Assembly (NCBI RefSeq): GCF_003325755.1
Contig: NZ_QORI02000017.1
Location: 29,753-93,752 of the forward strand
DNA: 64,000 bases
DNA from: Pseudomonas sp. SST3
GTDB taxonomy: Bacteria > Pseudomonadota > Gammaproteobacteria > Pseudomonadales > Pseudomonadaceae
Direction: 5' to 3'
The position numbers and the translations under genes were made by a program. How positions within the stretch are numbered: the first letter of the stretch is position 1; every line of letters starts with the position of its first letter. This document shows positions 13,325 through 26,104 of this stretch, piece by piece. Under the pieces are notes generated by a model, which searched no databases, had not been told where the DNA came from, and was given only the letters and a program-made list of their open reading frames with translations.

Positions 13325-14406
13325 TGCTGCTGCTACTCGCCGAGTATCTGCAACGCTTCCACACGGGCTTCGCGGTCTTTCAGTACCTGTCTCTGCGTGG
13401 AATCCTCGGCGTGCTTACCGCGCTGGCGCTTTCACTGTGGATGGGGCCCTGGCTGATCCGCACGCTGCAGCTGCGCCAGATAGGCCAGTCGGTGCGTACC
13501 GATGGGCCGCAAACGCACTTATCGAAATCCGGAACTCCGACCATGGGCGGCGCACTGATCCTCAGCGCTATCGCCATCAGCACCTTGCTCTGGGCAGATC
13601 TGGCCAATCGTTATGTCTGGGTAGTACTCGCCGTGACGCTGCTATTCGGGGCGATTGGCTGGGTCGACGACTACCGCAAGGTCATCGAGAAGAACTCCCG
13701 TGGCCTGCCGAGCCGTTGGAAATACTTCTGGCAATCGGTATTCGGCCTCAGCGCCGCGATCTTCCTTTATATGACTGCGCAGACTCCGGTCGAGACCACC
13801 CTGATCCTGCCGTTGCTGAAAAACATTGAGGTCCCGCTGGGGATCGGCTTCATCGTGCTGACCTACTTCGTCATCGTCGGCTCGAGCAATGCGGTGAATC
13901 TAACCGACGGACTCGATGGTCTCGCGATCATGCCGACGGTGATGGTCGGCGGCGCGCTGGGCATCTTCTGCTACCTGTCCGGAAACGTGAATTTTGCCGA
14001 CTACCTGCTGATTCCCTATATCCCCGGCGCGGGCGAGCTGATCGTGTTCTGCGGTGCTTTGATCGGTGCCGGGCTCGGCTTTCTCTGGTTCAACACCTAT
14101 CCGGCGCAGGTCTTCATGGGTGACGTCGGTGCGCTGGCGCTGGGTGCGGCGCTGGGCACCATCGCGGTGATCGTTCGGCAAGAAGTGGTGCTGTTCATCA
14201 TGGGCGGGGTGTTCGTGATGGAAACCCTGTCGGTGATGATTCAGGTGGCCTCGTTCAAGCTGACCGGCAAGCGGGTCTTCCGCATGGCGCCGATCCATCA
14301 CCACTTTGAACTCAAGGGTTGGCCCGAACCGCGGGTCATCGTGCGCTTCTGGATCATCACAGTGATCCTTGTGCTGGTTGGTCTCGCTACGCTGAAGTTG
14401 AGGTAA
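13324..14406 (+). CDS. mraY: Phospho-MurNAc-pentapeptide transferase MraY
   Basis: MraY is an integral membrane enzyme that moves phospho-MurNAc-pentapeptide to undecaprenyl phosphate, making lipid I. The 360-residue protein has about ten membrane segments. It carries the conserved acidic motifs [18 protein letters not shown] and [11 protein letters not shown], and the [11 protein letters not shown] loop. The ATG at 13324 shares one base with the murF TGA; an in-frame TTG three bases earlier is less likely. Length matches the family exactly. Confidence 0.98.
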   Translation: MLLLLAEYLQRFHTGFAVFQYLSLRGILGVLTALALSLWMGPWLIRTLQLRQIGQSVRTDGPQTHLSKSGTPTMGGALILSAIAISTLLWADLANRYVWVVLAVTLLFGAIGWVDDYRKVIEKNSRGLPSRWKYFWQSVFGLSAAIFLYMTAQTPVETTLILPLLKNIEVPLGIGFIVLTYFVIVGSSNAVNLTDGLDGLAIMPTVMVGGALGIFCYLSGNVNFADYLLIPYIPGAGELIVFCGALIGAGLGFLWFNTYPAQVFMGDVGALALGAALGTIAVIVRQEVVLFIMGGVFVMETLSVMIQVASFKLTGKRVFRMAPIHHHFELKGWPEPRVIVRFWIITVILVLVGLATLKLR

Positions 14407-14412
14407 TAAAGA

Positions 14413-15756
14413 GTGCTCATCGCTTCCGATCAGTTCCGCATTGTCGTAGGTCTCGGCAAGAGCGGCATGTCCCTGGTCCGCCACCTGGCGAGCCGCGGGG
14501 TGCCGTTTGCCGTGGCCGATACGCGCGCGAACCCACCGGAACTCGCCACTCTGCAAGCGCAGTACCCGGACGTCGAAGTCCGTTGCGGTGAACTTGATCC
14601 GCAGTTCCTCAGCCGGGCCAGCGAGTTGCTGGTCAGCCCCGGTCTGCCGATCAGCACGCCCGCATTGCAGGCGGCGGCCTCCAATGGCGTGAAGCTGTCC
14701 GGCGACATCGAGCTGTTCGCGCGCGAAGCCAAGGCGCCAATCGTGGCGATCACCGGTTCGAACGCCAAGAGCACGGTGACCAGTCTGGTCGGCGAAATGG
14801 CCGCCGAGGCCGGTCGCAAGGTGGCCGTGGGCGGGAATCTGGGTACGCCAGCGCTGGATCTGCTGGCTGACGACGTCGAGCTCTACGTCCTCGAGCTATC
14901 GAGCTTCCAGCTGGAAACCACCGACCATCTGGATGCCGAAGTCGCGACCTGCCTGAATATCAGCGAAGACCACATGGATCGCTACGACGGGCTGCCGTCT
15001 TATCACCAGGCCAAACACCGAATCTTCCGCGGTGCGCGACAGGTGGTGATCAACCGCGACGATCGTCTCAGCCGCCCGCTAATTGCCGATGATGTTCCGG
15101 CCTGGTCGTTCGGTCTCGGCAAACCTGATTTCAAGGGTTTCGGGTTGTTCGAGGAGAGCGGTGAGAAGTATCTCGCCTTCCAGTTTGACGCGCTGATGCC
15201 GGCCAACCAGCTGAAAATCCGCGGTGCGCACAACCAGTCCAACGCGCTGGCGGCGTTGGCGCTGGGGTATGCGGTGGGATTGCCGATCGAGCCGATGCTC
15301 GCCACCTTGCGTAACTTTACCGGTCTCGCTCACCGTTGCCAGTGGGTCGGCGAGCGCAAGGGCGTCAGCTATTACGATGATTCCAAGGCGACCAACGTTG
15401 GTGCTGCGCTGGCGGCGATCGATGGCCTGGGCAGCGACATCGACGGTGAGCTGGTGCTGATTGCCGGCGGCGATGGCAAGGGCGCTGATTTTTCGGCCCT
15501 GCACAGCCCGGTTGCACATCACTGCCGGGAGGTGATTCTGCTGGGCCGCGATGCCGAGCGGCTCGCCGTGGCGCTTGAGGGCGCAGCTCCGATTCATCGT
15601 GTCCAGACGCTTCAGCAGGCCGTGCAGTTGGCATCCAGGCTGGCGCAGCCTGGTGATGCGGTGCTGCTATCGCCGGCCTGTGCAAGTCTCGACATGTTCG
15701 AGAACTTCGAGGATCGCGGACGCCAGTTCGCCGCTGCCGTGGGGGCGCTCAGCTGA
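14413..15756 (+). CDS. murD: UDP-MurNAc-L-alanine:D-glutamate ligase MurD
   Basis: MurD adds D-Glu to UDP-MurNAc-L-Ala in the cytoplasm. The 447-residue protein has an N-terminal Rossmann-like domain (IVVGLGKSGMS), the ATP-binding motif ITGSNAKSTV, the LELSSFQLE segment and YYDDSKATN of the central domain. GTG start at 14413, six bases after the mraY stop. The gene ends in an overlap with the ftsW ATG (TGATG). Confidence 0.97.
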   Translation: MLIASDQFRIVVGLGKSGMSLVRHLASRGVPFAVADTRANPPELATLQAQYPDVEVRCGELDPQFLSRASELLVSPGLPISTPALQAAASNGVKLSGDIELFAREAKAPIVAITGSNAKSTVTSLVGEMAAEAGRKVAVGGNLGTPALDLLADDVELYVLELSSFQLETTDHLDAEVATCLNISEDHMDRYDGLPSYHQAKHRIFRGARQVVINRDDRLSRPLIADDVPAWSFGLGKPDFKGFGLFEESGEKYLAFQFDALMPANQLKIRGAHNQSNALAALALGYAVGLPIEPMLATLRNFTGLAHRCQWVGERKGVSYYDDSKATNVGAALAAIDGLGSDIDGELVLIAGGDGKGADFSALHSPVAHHCREVILLGRDAERLAVALEGAAPIHRVQTLQQAVQLASRLAQPGDAVLLSPACASLDMFENFEDRGRQFAAAVGALS

Positions 15757-16988
15757 TGCTCGCCTTCCTGCGCAGTGCGCCCTCTCCGCTGTTCGGCCGC
15801 CGTGGCCTGGATCTCGACTTCCCGATGCTCGCCGGCTGCCTAGCGCTGTTGGGGCTCGGTTTGGTCATGATCACCTCGGCGTCCTCCGAAGTCGCGGCGG
15901 TGAATGCCGGCAACTCGCTGTACCACATGGTCCGCCATCTGGTGTACGTACTGATCGGTCTGGGCGCAGCCGCGGCGGTGCTGCTGGTTCCACTGTCGGC
16001 CTGGCAGCGGCTGGACTGGATGCTGCTGCTGGGTGCTTTTGCGCTGCTGATTCTGGTGCTGATCCCCGGTATCGGTCGCGAGGTCAACGGCTCCATGCGC
16101 TGGATCGGCTTTGGTGCCTTCAACGTGCAACCCTCCGAGTTGGCCAAGCTCTTCGTCGTGGTCTATCTCGCGGGTTATCTGGTGCGTCGCCAGCAAGAGG
16201 TGCGTGAAAGCCTGTGGGGCTTCCTCAAGCCGTTCCTGGTACTGCTGCCAATGGCGATGCTGCTCCTGCTCGAGCCCGACTTCGGTGCGACCGTGGTCAT
16301 GATGGGCGCGGCAGTGGCAATGCTGTTCCTCGGCGGAGTCGGCTTGATCCGATTCAGTCTGCTGGTCCTGTTGGCAGTCGGCGCTGTGTTCATTCTCGTG
16401 CAGACGCAGGAATACCGTCTTCAGCGGTTGATCACCTTTACCGATCCCTGGGCCGACCAGTATGGCGCCGGCTACCAGTTGACCCAGGCGCTGATTGCGT
16501 TCGGTCGTGGCGAATGGCTGGGGGTCGGCCTTGGCAACAGCGTGCAGAAGCAGTTCTACCTGCCCGAAGCGCACACAGACTTCGTGTTTTCCGTGCTGGC
16601 CGAAGAGTTGGGCATGGTGGGTGCGCTGCTGACCATTTTGCTGTTTGCCTTCGTCGGCGTGCGTGCGCTCTACATCGGATTGGCCGCCGAGCGTGCGCGT
16701 CAGTTCTTTGCTGCCTATATCGCCTGGGGCGTCGCCTTCCTCTGGCTCGGGCAGTTCCTGATCAACGTCGGCGTGAATGTCGGTTTGTTGCCGACCAAGG
16801 GCCTGACCCTGCCGTTCCTCAGCTATGGCGGCAGCTCGTTGGTCGTCACCTGCGCCAGCATGGCGTTGCTGCTCCGCATCGAGTGGGAAAGCCGCACCGT
16901 GTTGGGCAGCGAAGACGCCGAGTTCAGCGAAGACGACTTTGCTGAAGCACCTGCGCCAAAAGGCAAGGGGGTCGCGCATGGCCGCTAA
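15756..16988 (+). CDS. ftsW: Septal peptidoglycan glycosyltransferase FtsW
   Basis: A SEDS-family polymerase that works with FtsI to make septal glycan strands. It has 410 residues with about ten membrane segments. The family signature is visible in GREVNGSMRWIGFGAFNVQPSE (in parts: GSMRWIG, VQPSELAK), in LPEAHTDFVFSVLAEELG with the catalytic-loop acidic residues, and in GLTLPFLSYGGSSL near the C-terminus. A short acidic cytoplasmic tail ends the protein. The gene overlaps murG by 11 bases. Confidence 0.98.
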   Translation: MLAFLRSAPSPLFGRRGLDLDFPMLAGCLALLGLGLVMITSASSEVAAVNAGNSLYHMVRHLVYVLIGLGAAAAVLLVPLSAWQRLDWMLLLGAFALLILVLIPGIGREVNGSMRWIGFGAFNVQPSELAKLFVVVYLAGYLVRRQQEVRESLWGFLKPFLVLLPMAMLLLLEPDFGATVVMMGAAVAMLFLGGVGLIRFSLLVLLAVGAVFILVQTQEYRLQRLITFTDPWADQYGAGYQLTQALIAFGRGEWLGVGLGNSVQKQFYLPEAHTDFVFSVLAEELGMVGALLTILLFAFVGVRALYIGLAAERARQFFAAYIAWGVAFLWLGQFLINVGVNVGLLPTKGLTLPFLSYGGSSLVVTCASMALLLRIEWESRTVLGSEDAEFSEDDFAEAPAPKGKGVAHGR

Positions 16989-18040
16989 CGTCCTGATCAT
17001 GGCTGGCGGAACCGGCGGACACGTATTCCCAGCGTTGGCCTGTGCTCATGAATTTCAGAGCCGCGGTTACAGCGTGCACTGGCTGGGTACACCGCGCGGT
17101 ATCGAGAACGAAGTGGTTCCAGCCGCCGGTTTGCCGCTGCATCTGATTCAGGTGAGCGGGCTGCGTGGCAAAGGTGTGGGCTCGCTTCTCAAGGCGCCCT
17201 TCCAGCTGCTGCGCTCGCTCGGGCAGGCTCGGCGGATCATGCGCGAGCTGCAGCCAGTCTGCGTGCTCGGGCTCGGCGGTTACGTGACAGGGCCCGGTGG
17301 CCTCGCGGCGAAGCTTGCCGGAGTACCGCTGATTATCCATGAGCAGAACGCCGTGGCCGGGACCGCCAATCGCAGCCTGGTGCCATTTGCCCAGCGGGTC
17401 TGCGAGGCCTTTCCGAATACCTTCGGCGACAGCGCCAAGCGGCGTACGACCGGCAATCCGGTGCGTCACGAGCTGTTTCTCGAAACGCCGCGGCAGACCT
17501 TGCTCGGCCGTCGCCCCCGCTTGCTGGTGCTGGGAGGCAGTCTGGGCGCCGAGCCCTTGAATAAGTTGTTGCCCGAGGCACTCGCGCAGTTGGCCGTTGA
17601 GCTGCGGCCGGAGGTGTTCCATCAGGCCGGCAAGCAGCATGCGGACATCACCCTAGCGCGCTATGTCGCGGCGGGCGTCGAGGCCGAGGTGGCACCCTTT
17701 ATCAAGGACATGGCCCGCGCTTACGCCTGGGCTGATCTGGTGATCTGCCGCGCCGGTGCGCTGACGGTATGCGAGCTGGCGGCGGCCGGGCTGCCGTCGT
17801 TCCTGGTTCCCCTTCCGCATGCAATCGACGATCACCAGACGCGTAATGCCGAATATCTGGCGAAGGAGGGCGCAGCCGTTCTTCTCCCCCAAGCAAACAC
17901 TGATGCTGCAGCGCTAGCCGCGCAGCTGACCGAGGTAATGATGCAGCCGGAAAAACTCAAGGCCATGGGAGCCACGGCGCGCCGCCTGGCTCGGCCGGAC
18001 GCCACCCGCACCGTCGTCGATATCTGCCTGGAGGTGGCGC

Positions 18041-18048
<8 letters not shown>
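16978..18048 (+). CDS. murG: Lipid II synthase (GlcNAc transferase) MurG
   Basis: A peripheral inner-membrane GT-B glycosyltransferase that adds GlcNAc from UDP-GlcNAc to lipid I, giving lipid II. The ATG at 16978 gives 356 residues beginning [20 protein letters not shown], the family's N-terminal G loop. G loops 2 and 3 ([22 protein letters not shown]) and the UDP-GlcNAc site ([31 protein letters not shown]) follow. A longer in-frame extension lies inside ftsW and is rejected. It overlaps murC by eight bases. Confidence 0.97.
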
Positions 18049-20442
<2,394 letters not shown>

Positions 20443-20444
20443 GC

Positions 20445-21302
20445 ATGATCACTACGCTGCGTCACTCCCAACCCGGCACTGGCCGCGCTTCGCGCAAGCC
20501 GGTGCCGCGTGGCGCGAGCCGTCTGGTGCAGCGCGAGCCATTGTCGGCGCGTATGCCGCGCCCTAGCCTGAGCGCGCTCAAGCGTGTTCTGTGGCCGGTC
20601 ATGTTGGTAGCGCTGGCCGTGGGGCTTTACGAGCTGGGTGAGCAGCTTGCGCCCTATGCCGATAGGCCGATCGCCAAAGTCAGTGTTCGGGGTGAGCTGA
20701 CCTATGTCGATCAACAGGCGGTGCAGGCGCGCATGGCACCGTTCGTCGAGGCCAGCTTCTTCAAGGTGGATCTCGATGCATTGCGTCGCGACCTTGAGCA
20801 GATGCCGTGGATTGCCCATGTCGAGGCACGCCGGATCTGGCCGGACGAGGTCATGGTGCGTCTTGACGAGCAGCTGCCTATCGCTCGTTGGGGCGATGAG
20901 GCGCTACTGAACAACAACGGTCAGGCCTTTGCGCCGGATGACCTGACACAGTATGAACACTTGCCGCAATTGTATGGTCCGAAGCGGGCCCAGCAGCGGG
21001 TCATGCAGCAGTACCAGATGCTCAGCCAGATGCTGCGGCCGCTCGGTTTTTCCATCGCCCGCCTTGAGTTGCGTGCGCGGGGCAGCTGGTTCGCGACGAC
21101 CAGGCAGGGCGTTGAGCTGCTACTGGGAAGGGACCAGATAATCGAAAAAATGCGGCGCTTCACTGCCATCTACCAGCAAGAGCTGGCGCAGGAGAGCGAA
21201 AGAATTGCGCGGATCGACCTTCGCTATGCCAATGGCCTAGCCGTTGCGTGGCACGAGCCGAGCCCGACCACGACGGAAGACTCCGTCGTTGCGAAGAATT
21301 GA
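20445..21302 (+). CDS. ftsQ: Cell division protein FtsQ
   Basis: A bitopic inner-membrane divisome protein that binds FtsL and FtsB. The 285 residues comprise a basic cytoplasmic N-terminus (about 1-45), one membrane segment (about 47-65, [17 protein letters not shown]), a POTRA domain (from about [14 protein letters not shown]), and the beta domain with LPQLYGPK. The start lies two bases after the ddlB stop. A polar tail follows and ftsA starts 12 bases later. Confidence 0.96.
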   Translation: MITTLRHSQPGTGRASRKPVPRGASRLVQREPLSARMPRPSLSALKRVLWPVMLVALAVGLYELGEQLAPYADRPIAKVSVRGELTYVDQQAVQARMAPFVEASFFKVDLDALRRDLEQMPWIAHVEARRIWPDEVMVRLDEQLPIARWGDEALLNNNGQAFAPDDLTQYEHLPQLYGPKRAQQRVMQQYQMLSQMLRPLGFSIARLELRARGSWFATTRQGVELLLGRDQIIEKMRRFTAIYQQELAQESERIARIDLRYANGLAVAWHEPSPTTTEDSVVAKN

Positions 21303-21314
21303 GGAATGAAACAC

Positions 21315-22562
21315 ATGTCTAGCGTGCAAAGCGGCAAGATGATCGTCGGTCTCGATATCGGTACCTCCAAAGTGGTGGCGCTGGTGGGCGAAGTGACACC
21401 CGATGGCGAGCTTGAGATCGTCGGGATTGGCACTCACCCGTCGCGCGGGTTGAAAAAAGGCGTGGTGGTCAACATCGAGTCCACCGTTCAGTCGATCCAG
21501 CGCGCCGTAGAAGAGGCACAGCTGATGGCTGGCTGCCGCATCCATTCCGCATTTGTCGGCCTGGCTGGCAATCATATCCGTAGCCTCAACTCCCACGGCA
21601 TCGTCGCCATCCGTGATCGGGAAGTCAGCAGCGCCGACCTCGAACGTGTGCTGGATGCAGCACAAGCCGTGGCGATTCCGGCGGATCAGCGTGTGCTGCA
21701 TACCCTGCCGCAGGACTACGTGATCGATAATCAGGAAGGCGTGCGTGAGCCGCTGGGCATGTCTGGCGTGCGCCTGGAAGCCAAAGTCCACGTGGTCACC
21801 TGCGCAGTGAACGCCGCTCAGAACATCGAGAAGTGCGTGCGTCGCTGCGGCCTTGAAGTCGATGACATCATTCTCGAACAGCTCGCCTCGGCACATGCGG
21901 TGCTGACCGACGACGAGAAGGAGTTGGGCGTCTGTCTGGTGGATATTGGCGGCGGTACCACCGACATCTGCATCTTCACCGAAGGCGCGATCCGCCATAC
22001 CGCCGTCATCCCGATCGCCGGTGATCAGGTCACCAACGACATTGCCATGGCGCTGCGTACGCCGACCCAGTACGCCGAAGAGATCAAGATCCGCTACGCC
22101 TGCGCACTCGCCAAGCTGGCCGGCCCCGGCGAGACCATCAAAGTACCGAGCGTCGGCGACCGTCCGCCGCGGGAACTCTCGCGGCAAGCTTTGGCCGAAG
22201 TCGTGGAGCCGCGTTATGACGAACTCTTTACGCTGATCCAGGCCGAACTGCGTCGCAGCGGCTACGAGGACCTGGTCCCGGCCGGGATCGTTCTTACAGG
22301 CGGTACAGCGAAGATGGAAGGTGCCGTCGAGCTGGCCGAGGAAATCTTTCACATGCCGGTGCGCCTGGGCGTGCCGCACAGCATCAACGGACTCAGTGAC
22401 GTGGTCCGCAACCCTATCTACTCAACGGGCGTTGGCCTGTTGCTGTACGGGATGCGCAAGCAGACCGACGGCACATCCATGTCCGGTCTCGGCAATTTCG
22501 CCGATGAACCCAAGACATCTGTCGTGGACCGGCTCAAGAGCTGGATCCAGGGCAATTTCTGA
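21315..22562 (+). CDS. ftsA: Actin-like division protein FtsA
   Basis: FtsA tethers FtsZ filaments to the membrane and recruits later divisome proteins. The 415-residue actin-fold protein has [19 protein letters not shown] (phosphate 1), the inserted 1C domain, [14 protein letters not shown] (phosphate 2) and a C-terminal amphipathic helix ([13 protein letters not shown]). The start at 21315 is preferred to the in-frame ATG at 21306, because GAGGA (21301-21305) is nine bases before the former and abuts the latter. Confidence 0.96.
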   Translation: MSSVQSGKMIVGLDIGTSKVVALVGEVTPDGELEIVGIGTHPSRGLKKGVVVNIESTVQSIQRAVEEAQLMAGCRIHSAFVGLAGNHIRSLNSHGIVAIRDREVSSADLERVLDAAQAVAIPADQRVLHTLPQDYVIDNQEGVREPLGMSGVRLEAKVHVVTCAVNAAQNIEKCVRRCGLEVDDIILEQLASAHAVLTDDEKELGVCLVDIGGGTTDICIFTEGAIRHTAVIPIAGDQVTNDIAMALRTPTQYAEEIKIRYACALAKLAGPGETIKVPSVGDRPPRELSRQALAEVVEPRYDELFTLIQAELRRSGYEDLVPAGIVLTGGTAKMEGAVELAEEIFHMPVRLGVPHSINGLSDVVRNPIYSTGVGLLLYGMRKQTDGTSMSGLGNFADEPKTSVVDRLKSWIQGNF

Positions 22563-22609
22563 GCAGTGCGGCTGTACCTAAAACTAGAAAGCTGGAAGGA
22601 GAGAGGGAA

Positions 22610-23798
22610 ATGTTCGAACTCGTAGATCATACCCCGCAAAGTGCAGTGATCAAGGTCATTGGCGTAGGCGGAGGCGGCGGCAATGCCGTCAATCACATGG
22701 TGCGCAACAACGTTGAAGGCGTGGAATTCATCTGCGCCAACACCGATGCTCAGGCGCTGAAGAAAATCGAAGCGCGGACCGTACTTCAGTTGGGTTCCGC
22801 TATTACCAAAGGGCTGGGCGCAGGCACCAATCCCGATATCGGCCGTCAGGCTGCGATGGACGATCGTGAGCGCATCGCCGAAGTGCTGCAGGGCGCCGAT
22901 ATGGTGTTCATCACCACCGGCATGGGCGGCGGTACCGGCACCGGCGCCGCGCCGGTCATCGCGTCGGTCGCCAAGGAAATGGGGATCCTGACGGTTGCTG
23001 TGGTGACCCGCCCGTTCCCGTTCGAAGGCCGCCGCCGCATGCAGGTCGCTGACGAAGGCATCCGTCAGCTGTCCGAGTGCGTCGACTCGTTGATCACCAT
23101 CCCCAACGAAAAGCTGCTGGACCATCCTCGGTAAGGATGCGAGCCTGCTATCTGCCTTCGCCAAGGCCGACGACGTCCTCACCGGCGCCGTGCGTGGCAT
23201 TTCCGACATCATGCAACGTCCCGGCCTGATGAACGTAGACTTCGCCGACGTGAAAACTGTCATGGGCGAAATGGGCATGGCGATGATGGGGACAGGTTGT
23301 GCGACCGGACCAAACCGCGCTCGCGAGGCAACCGAGGCTGCGATCCGCAATCCGCTGCTGGAAGACGTCAACCTACAGGGCGCTCGCGGCATCCTGGTCA
23401 ACATCACCGCTGGTCTGGATCTTTCGCTCGGTGAGTACGCTGCCGTGGGTGAGATCATCGAGGCCTTCGCTTCCGATGAAGCGACCGTCAAGGTTGGCGC
23501 TGTGATCGATCCGGATATGCTCGACGAGCTGCACGTCACCGTCGTGGCTACTGGCCTCGGCCCGCGCAATGAGAAGCCGGTCAAGGTTGTCGATAACACG
23601 CTGCAGACCGCTGCGGTGGCCCCTCAGGCTGCACCGGCTCCGCGTCAGGATCAGGCTGCGGTGAACTACCGTGATCTGGACCGCCCGACTGTTATGCGCA
23701 ATCAGGCCCATGCGGCCGCGACGGCGGCTAAGATGAATCCGCAGGAGGATCTGGACTATCTAGACATTCCGGCCTTTCTGCGTCGCCAGGCTGATTGA
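22610..23798 (+). pseudogene. ftsZ: Cell division protein FtsZ, reading frame broken by one extra base
   Basis: FtsZ is the tubulin-like GTPase that forms the division ring. From ATG 22610 (after GGAGAGAGG) the protein reads normally through [12 protein letters not shown] and the [10 protein letters not shown] tubulin signature to NEKLL. It then runs into DHPR and a stop at 23132. Removing one G of the pair at 23119-23120 restores [18 protein letters not shown] and the rest, ending in the conserved LDYLDIPAFLRRQAD tail. The corrected length is 395 residues, the usual size. Because FtsZ is essential and the downstream frame is intact, a sequencing or assembly error is the likeliest cause. I type it as broken because that is what the sequence shows. 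Confidence 0.95.
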
Positions 23799-23829
23799 TT
23801 GAATGTATCAGGACTATCGGGGTGATTGG

Positions 23830-23858
23830 TGTTCAGCAAAGTGGGGTTCTGCTATGAT
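23830..23858 (+). promoter_or_regulatory. Candidate lpxC promoter
   Basis: TGTTCA (23830-23835) and TATGAT (23853-23858) are separated by 17 bases in the 111-base gap between ftsZ and lpxC. The start site would fall about 45 bases before the lpxC ATG. The -10 box is good and the -35 is partial. Confidence 0.55.
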
Positions 23859-23897
23859 CGCCGTCTTTGTTGGAAACCATTCGCAACAGCGCACTAG

Positions 23898-24821
<924 letters not shown>

Positions 24822-24843
24822 GCAGTACTCTCTTTCCTTTTTG

Positions 24844-24869
24844 AGGCCACCTTCGGGTGGCCTTTTTTT
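24844..24869 (+). terminator. Rho-independent terminator after lpxC
   Basis: A perfect eight-pair stem (AGGCCACC with GGTGGCCT) closes a TTCG tetraloop and is followed by a seven-base T run that includes the last base of the stem. It marks the right-hand end of the dcw cluster. Confidence 0.93.
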
Positions 24870-24918
24870 GTTCCTAAATACGCGATGGGCGAGGCTACCC
24901 TCGCTTGCGAATGCTCGG

Positions 24919-25452
24919 TCAGTTCATGCCATCTAGCAGGCCGGCCATATCATCGGCATGCTCTTCCTCCTGCGCGAGGATGTCTTCGAAGATCCGCCTT
25001 GTGGTTGGATCCTTATCACCGATGTACTGAACGATCTCCCGGTAGCTGTCGATGGCAATGCGTTCAGCGACCAGGTTCTCGAAGACCATGTCACGCAAGC
25101 CGTTGCCCTCGGCATATTGGGCATGGGCGCGTTCGGTCAGACTGTCCGGATTGAAGTCCGGGGCGCCGCCGAGCTGTACGATGCGTTCGGCCAACCGGTC
25201 GGCATGCTCCTGTTCCTCGTTCGCATGTTCCAGAAACTCGTCGGCCGCGACGCTCGATTTCAGCCCTGTCGCCATGTAGTAGTGGCGCTTGTAACGTAGA
25301 TAACAAACCAGCTCGGTTGCCAGTGCCTCGTTAAGCAGGCGGATCACCGTATCGCGATCGGCCGAGTAGCTTTCGGTCACTGCGCCATTCTCGACGTGCT
25401 GGCGGGCGCGCTCGCGCAGCGTCTGTTTATCGCTCAACTGTACGTAGCTCAT
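24919..25452 (-). CDS. Ferritin-like (bacterioferritin-family) protein
   Basis: A 177-residue four-helix ferritin-like protein, probably iron-storing or iron-oxidising in the cytoplasm. The di-iron ligands are visible: a Glu in ATELVCYLRY, ExxH in EEQEHADR, a Glu in LVAERIAID, and ExxH in EEEHADDM. The position that carries the haem-binding Met in classical bacterioferritin (E-M-K-H) is Gln here (E-Q-E-H), so the protein is probably not a haem-binding type. The ATG at 25452 has AGGAG six bases upstream; a GTG one codon earlier is less well spaced. Transcribed towards lpxC; a Dps-like role is an alternative. Confidence 0.85.
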   Translation of the reverse strand: MSYVQLSDKQTLRERARQHVENGAVTESYSADRDTVIRLLNEALATELVCYLRYKRHYYMATGLKSSVAADEFLEHANEEQEHADRLAERIVQLGGAPDFNPDSLTERAHAQYAEGNGLRDMVFENLVAERIAIDSYREIVQYIGDKDPTTRRIFEDILAQEEEHADDMAGLLDGMN

Positions 25453-25559
25453 CACGGTCTCCTGAGTCTGTAGGGCTGTGTATCGTTCAGCCTATACGGC
25501 CGTCGCGCCTGCTGGCGTCTCATTGGGCCTAATCTGTGATGGGCGGGGAGGCGGAAAGT

Positions 25560-25694
25560 TTAGCCAGGCTGGTCTTTTTCCGGCCGTTCCGTCTTACCCG
25601 GCTCTTCGATGGGTACCGGTTTACCGGGGTCTTTGCGCTCGGGTTCCGGGATCGGGTTTGGCGTTCCGTCATCCCTCGGGTCTGGGTCATGCAT
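25560..25694 (-). CDS. Small proline- and charge-rich protein, function unknown
   Basis: A 44-residue reading frame begins at ATG 25694 with GGAG six to seven bases upstream and ends in TAA. The sequence is unusually rich in Pro, Glu, Asp and Lys (MHDPDPRDDGTPNPIPEPER at the start, then KDPGKPVPIEEPGK), so it is probably disordered. It starts 11 bases after the stop codon of the Rho-N-domain gene and its ribosome-binding site lies in that gap, so the two look co-transcribed. I recall short Pro-rich proteins of this kind in Pseudomonas, but cannot assign a role. Confidence 0.6.
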   Translation of the reverse strand: MHDPDPRDDGTPNPIPEPERKDPGKPVPIEEPGKTERPEKDQPG

Positions 25695-25705
25695 GGGATG
25701 CTCCT

Positions 25706-26104
25706 TCAACTGAGGGCTTTGATGAGGTCGTCCTTGCGCATTTTCGAACGCCCCTGAACATCACGCTCACGCGCTTTCTGCATCAGTTCGTCTTTCGTAA
25801 GGTCGGTGAGGGAAGTGCTGCCCGAGCGGTCGTTGCGCGCCGAGCCCTTGTTGGGAGAATCACCCGAGCGAGCCTTTGCCGCCCGATGCGCCGAATCCTT
25901 GCGATCGGCTCGTTTCGCTGTGTCGCTTTTCTTTTGCCCCGAGCCACCCTTGCGCTCGCCACCTCCGGATTGCTTGTTGACAGTGGCCCAGGCTCGGGCT
26001 TCGGCCTCCTTCTCTGGCACCCCGCGCTCCTCGTAGCTCTCTTCGATATGTTCGGCCTTACGCTGTTGTTTGTCGGTGTACTTAGATTTTTCGCCTCTGG
26101 GCAT
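25706..26104 (-). CDS. Basic linker protein with C-terminal Rho-N (SAP-like) domain
   Basis: A 132-residue, very basic protein. It begins MPRGEKSKYTDKQQRKAEHI followed by EESYEERGVPEKEAEARAWATVNK, a segment found in small proteins often labelled plasmid-stabilisation or KGG-type. A low-complexity Lys/Ser/Gly/Arg linker follows, and the last 35 residues (SLTDLTKDELMQKARERDVQ, then GRSKMRKDDLIKAL) form a Rho termination factor N-terminal-like helical motif that can bind nucleic acid. This resembles stress-associated DNA- or RNA-binding proteins of Pseudomonas. Its precise role is not known to me. First gene of a likely two-gene unit. Confidence 0.8.
   Translation of the reverse strand: MPRGEKSKYTDKQQRKAEHIEESYEERGVPEKEAEARAWATVNKQSGGGERKGGSGQKKSDTAKRADRKDSAHRAAKARSGDSPNKGSARNDRSGSTSLTDLTKDELMQKARERDVQGRSKMRKDDLIKALS

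Noticed and set aside
15840..17000. 386-codon His/Gln-rich open frame on the minus strand
   Set aside because: Antisense of ftsW; the His/Gln richness comes from reading membrane-helix codons backwards.
23105..23135. Programmed ribosomal frameshift in ftsZ
   Set aside because: No slippery heptamer or downstream stimulatory structure is apparent, and no such mechanism is known for FtsZ; sequence error is simpler.
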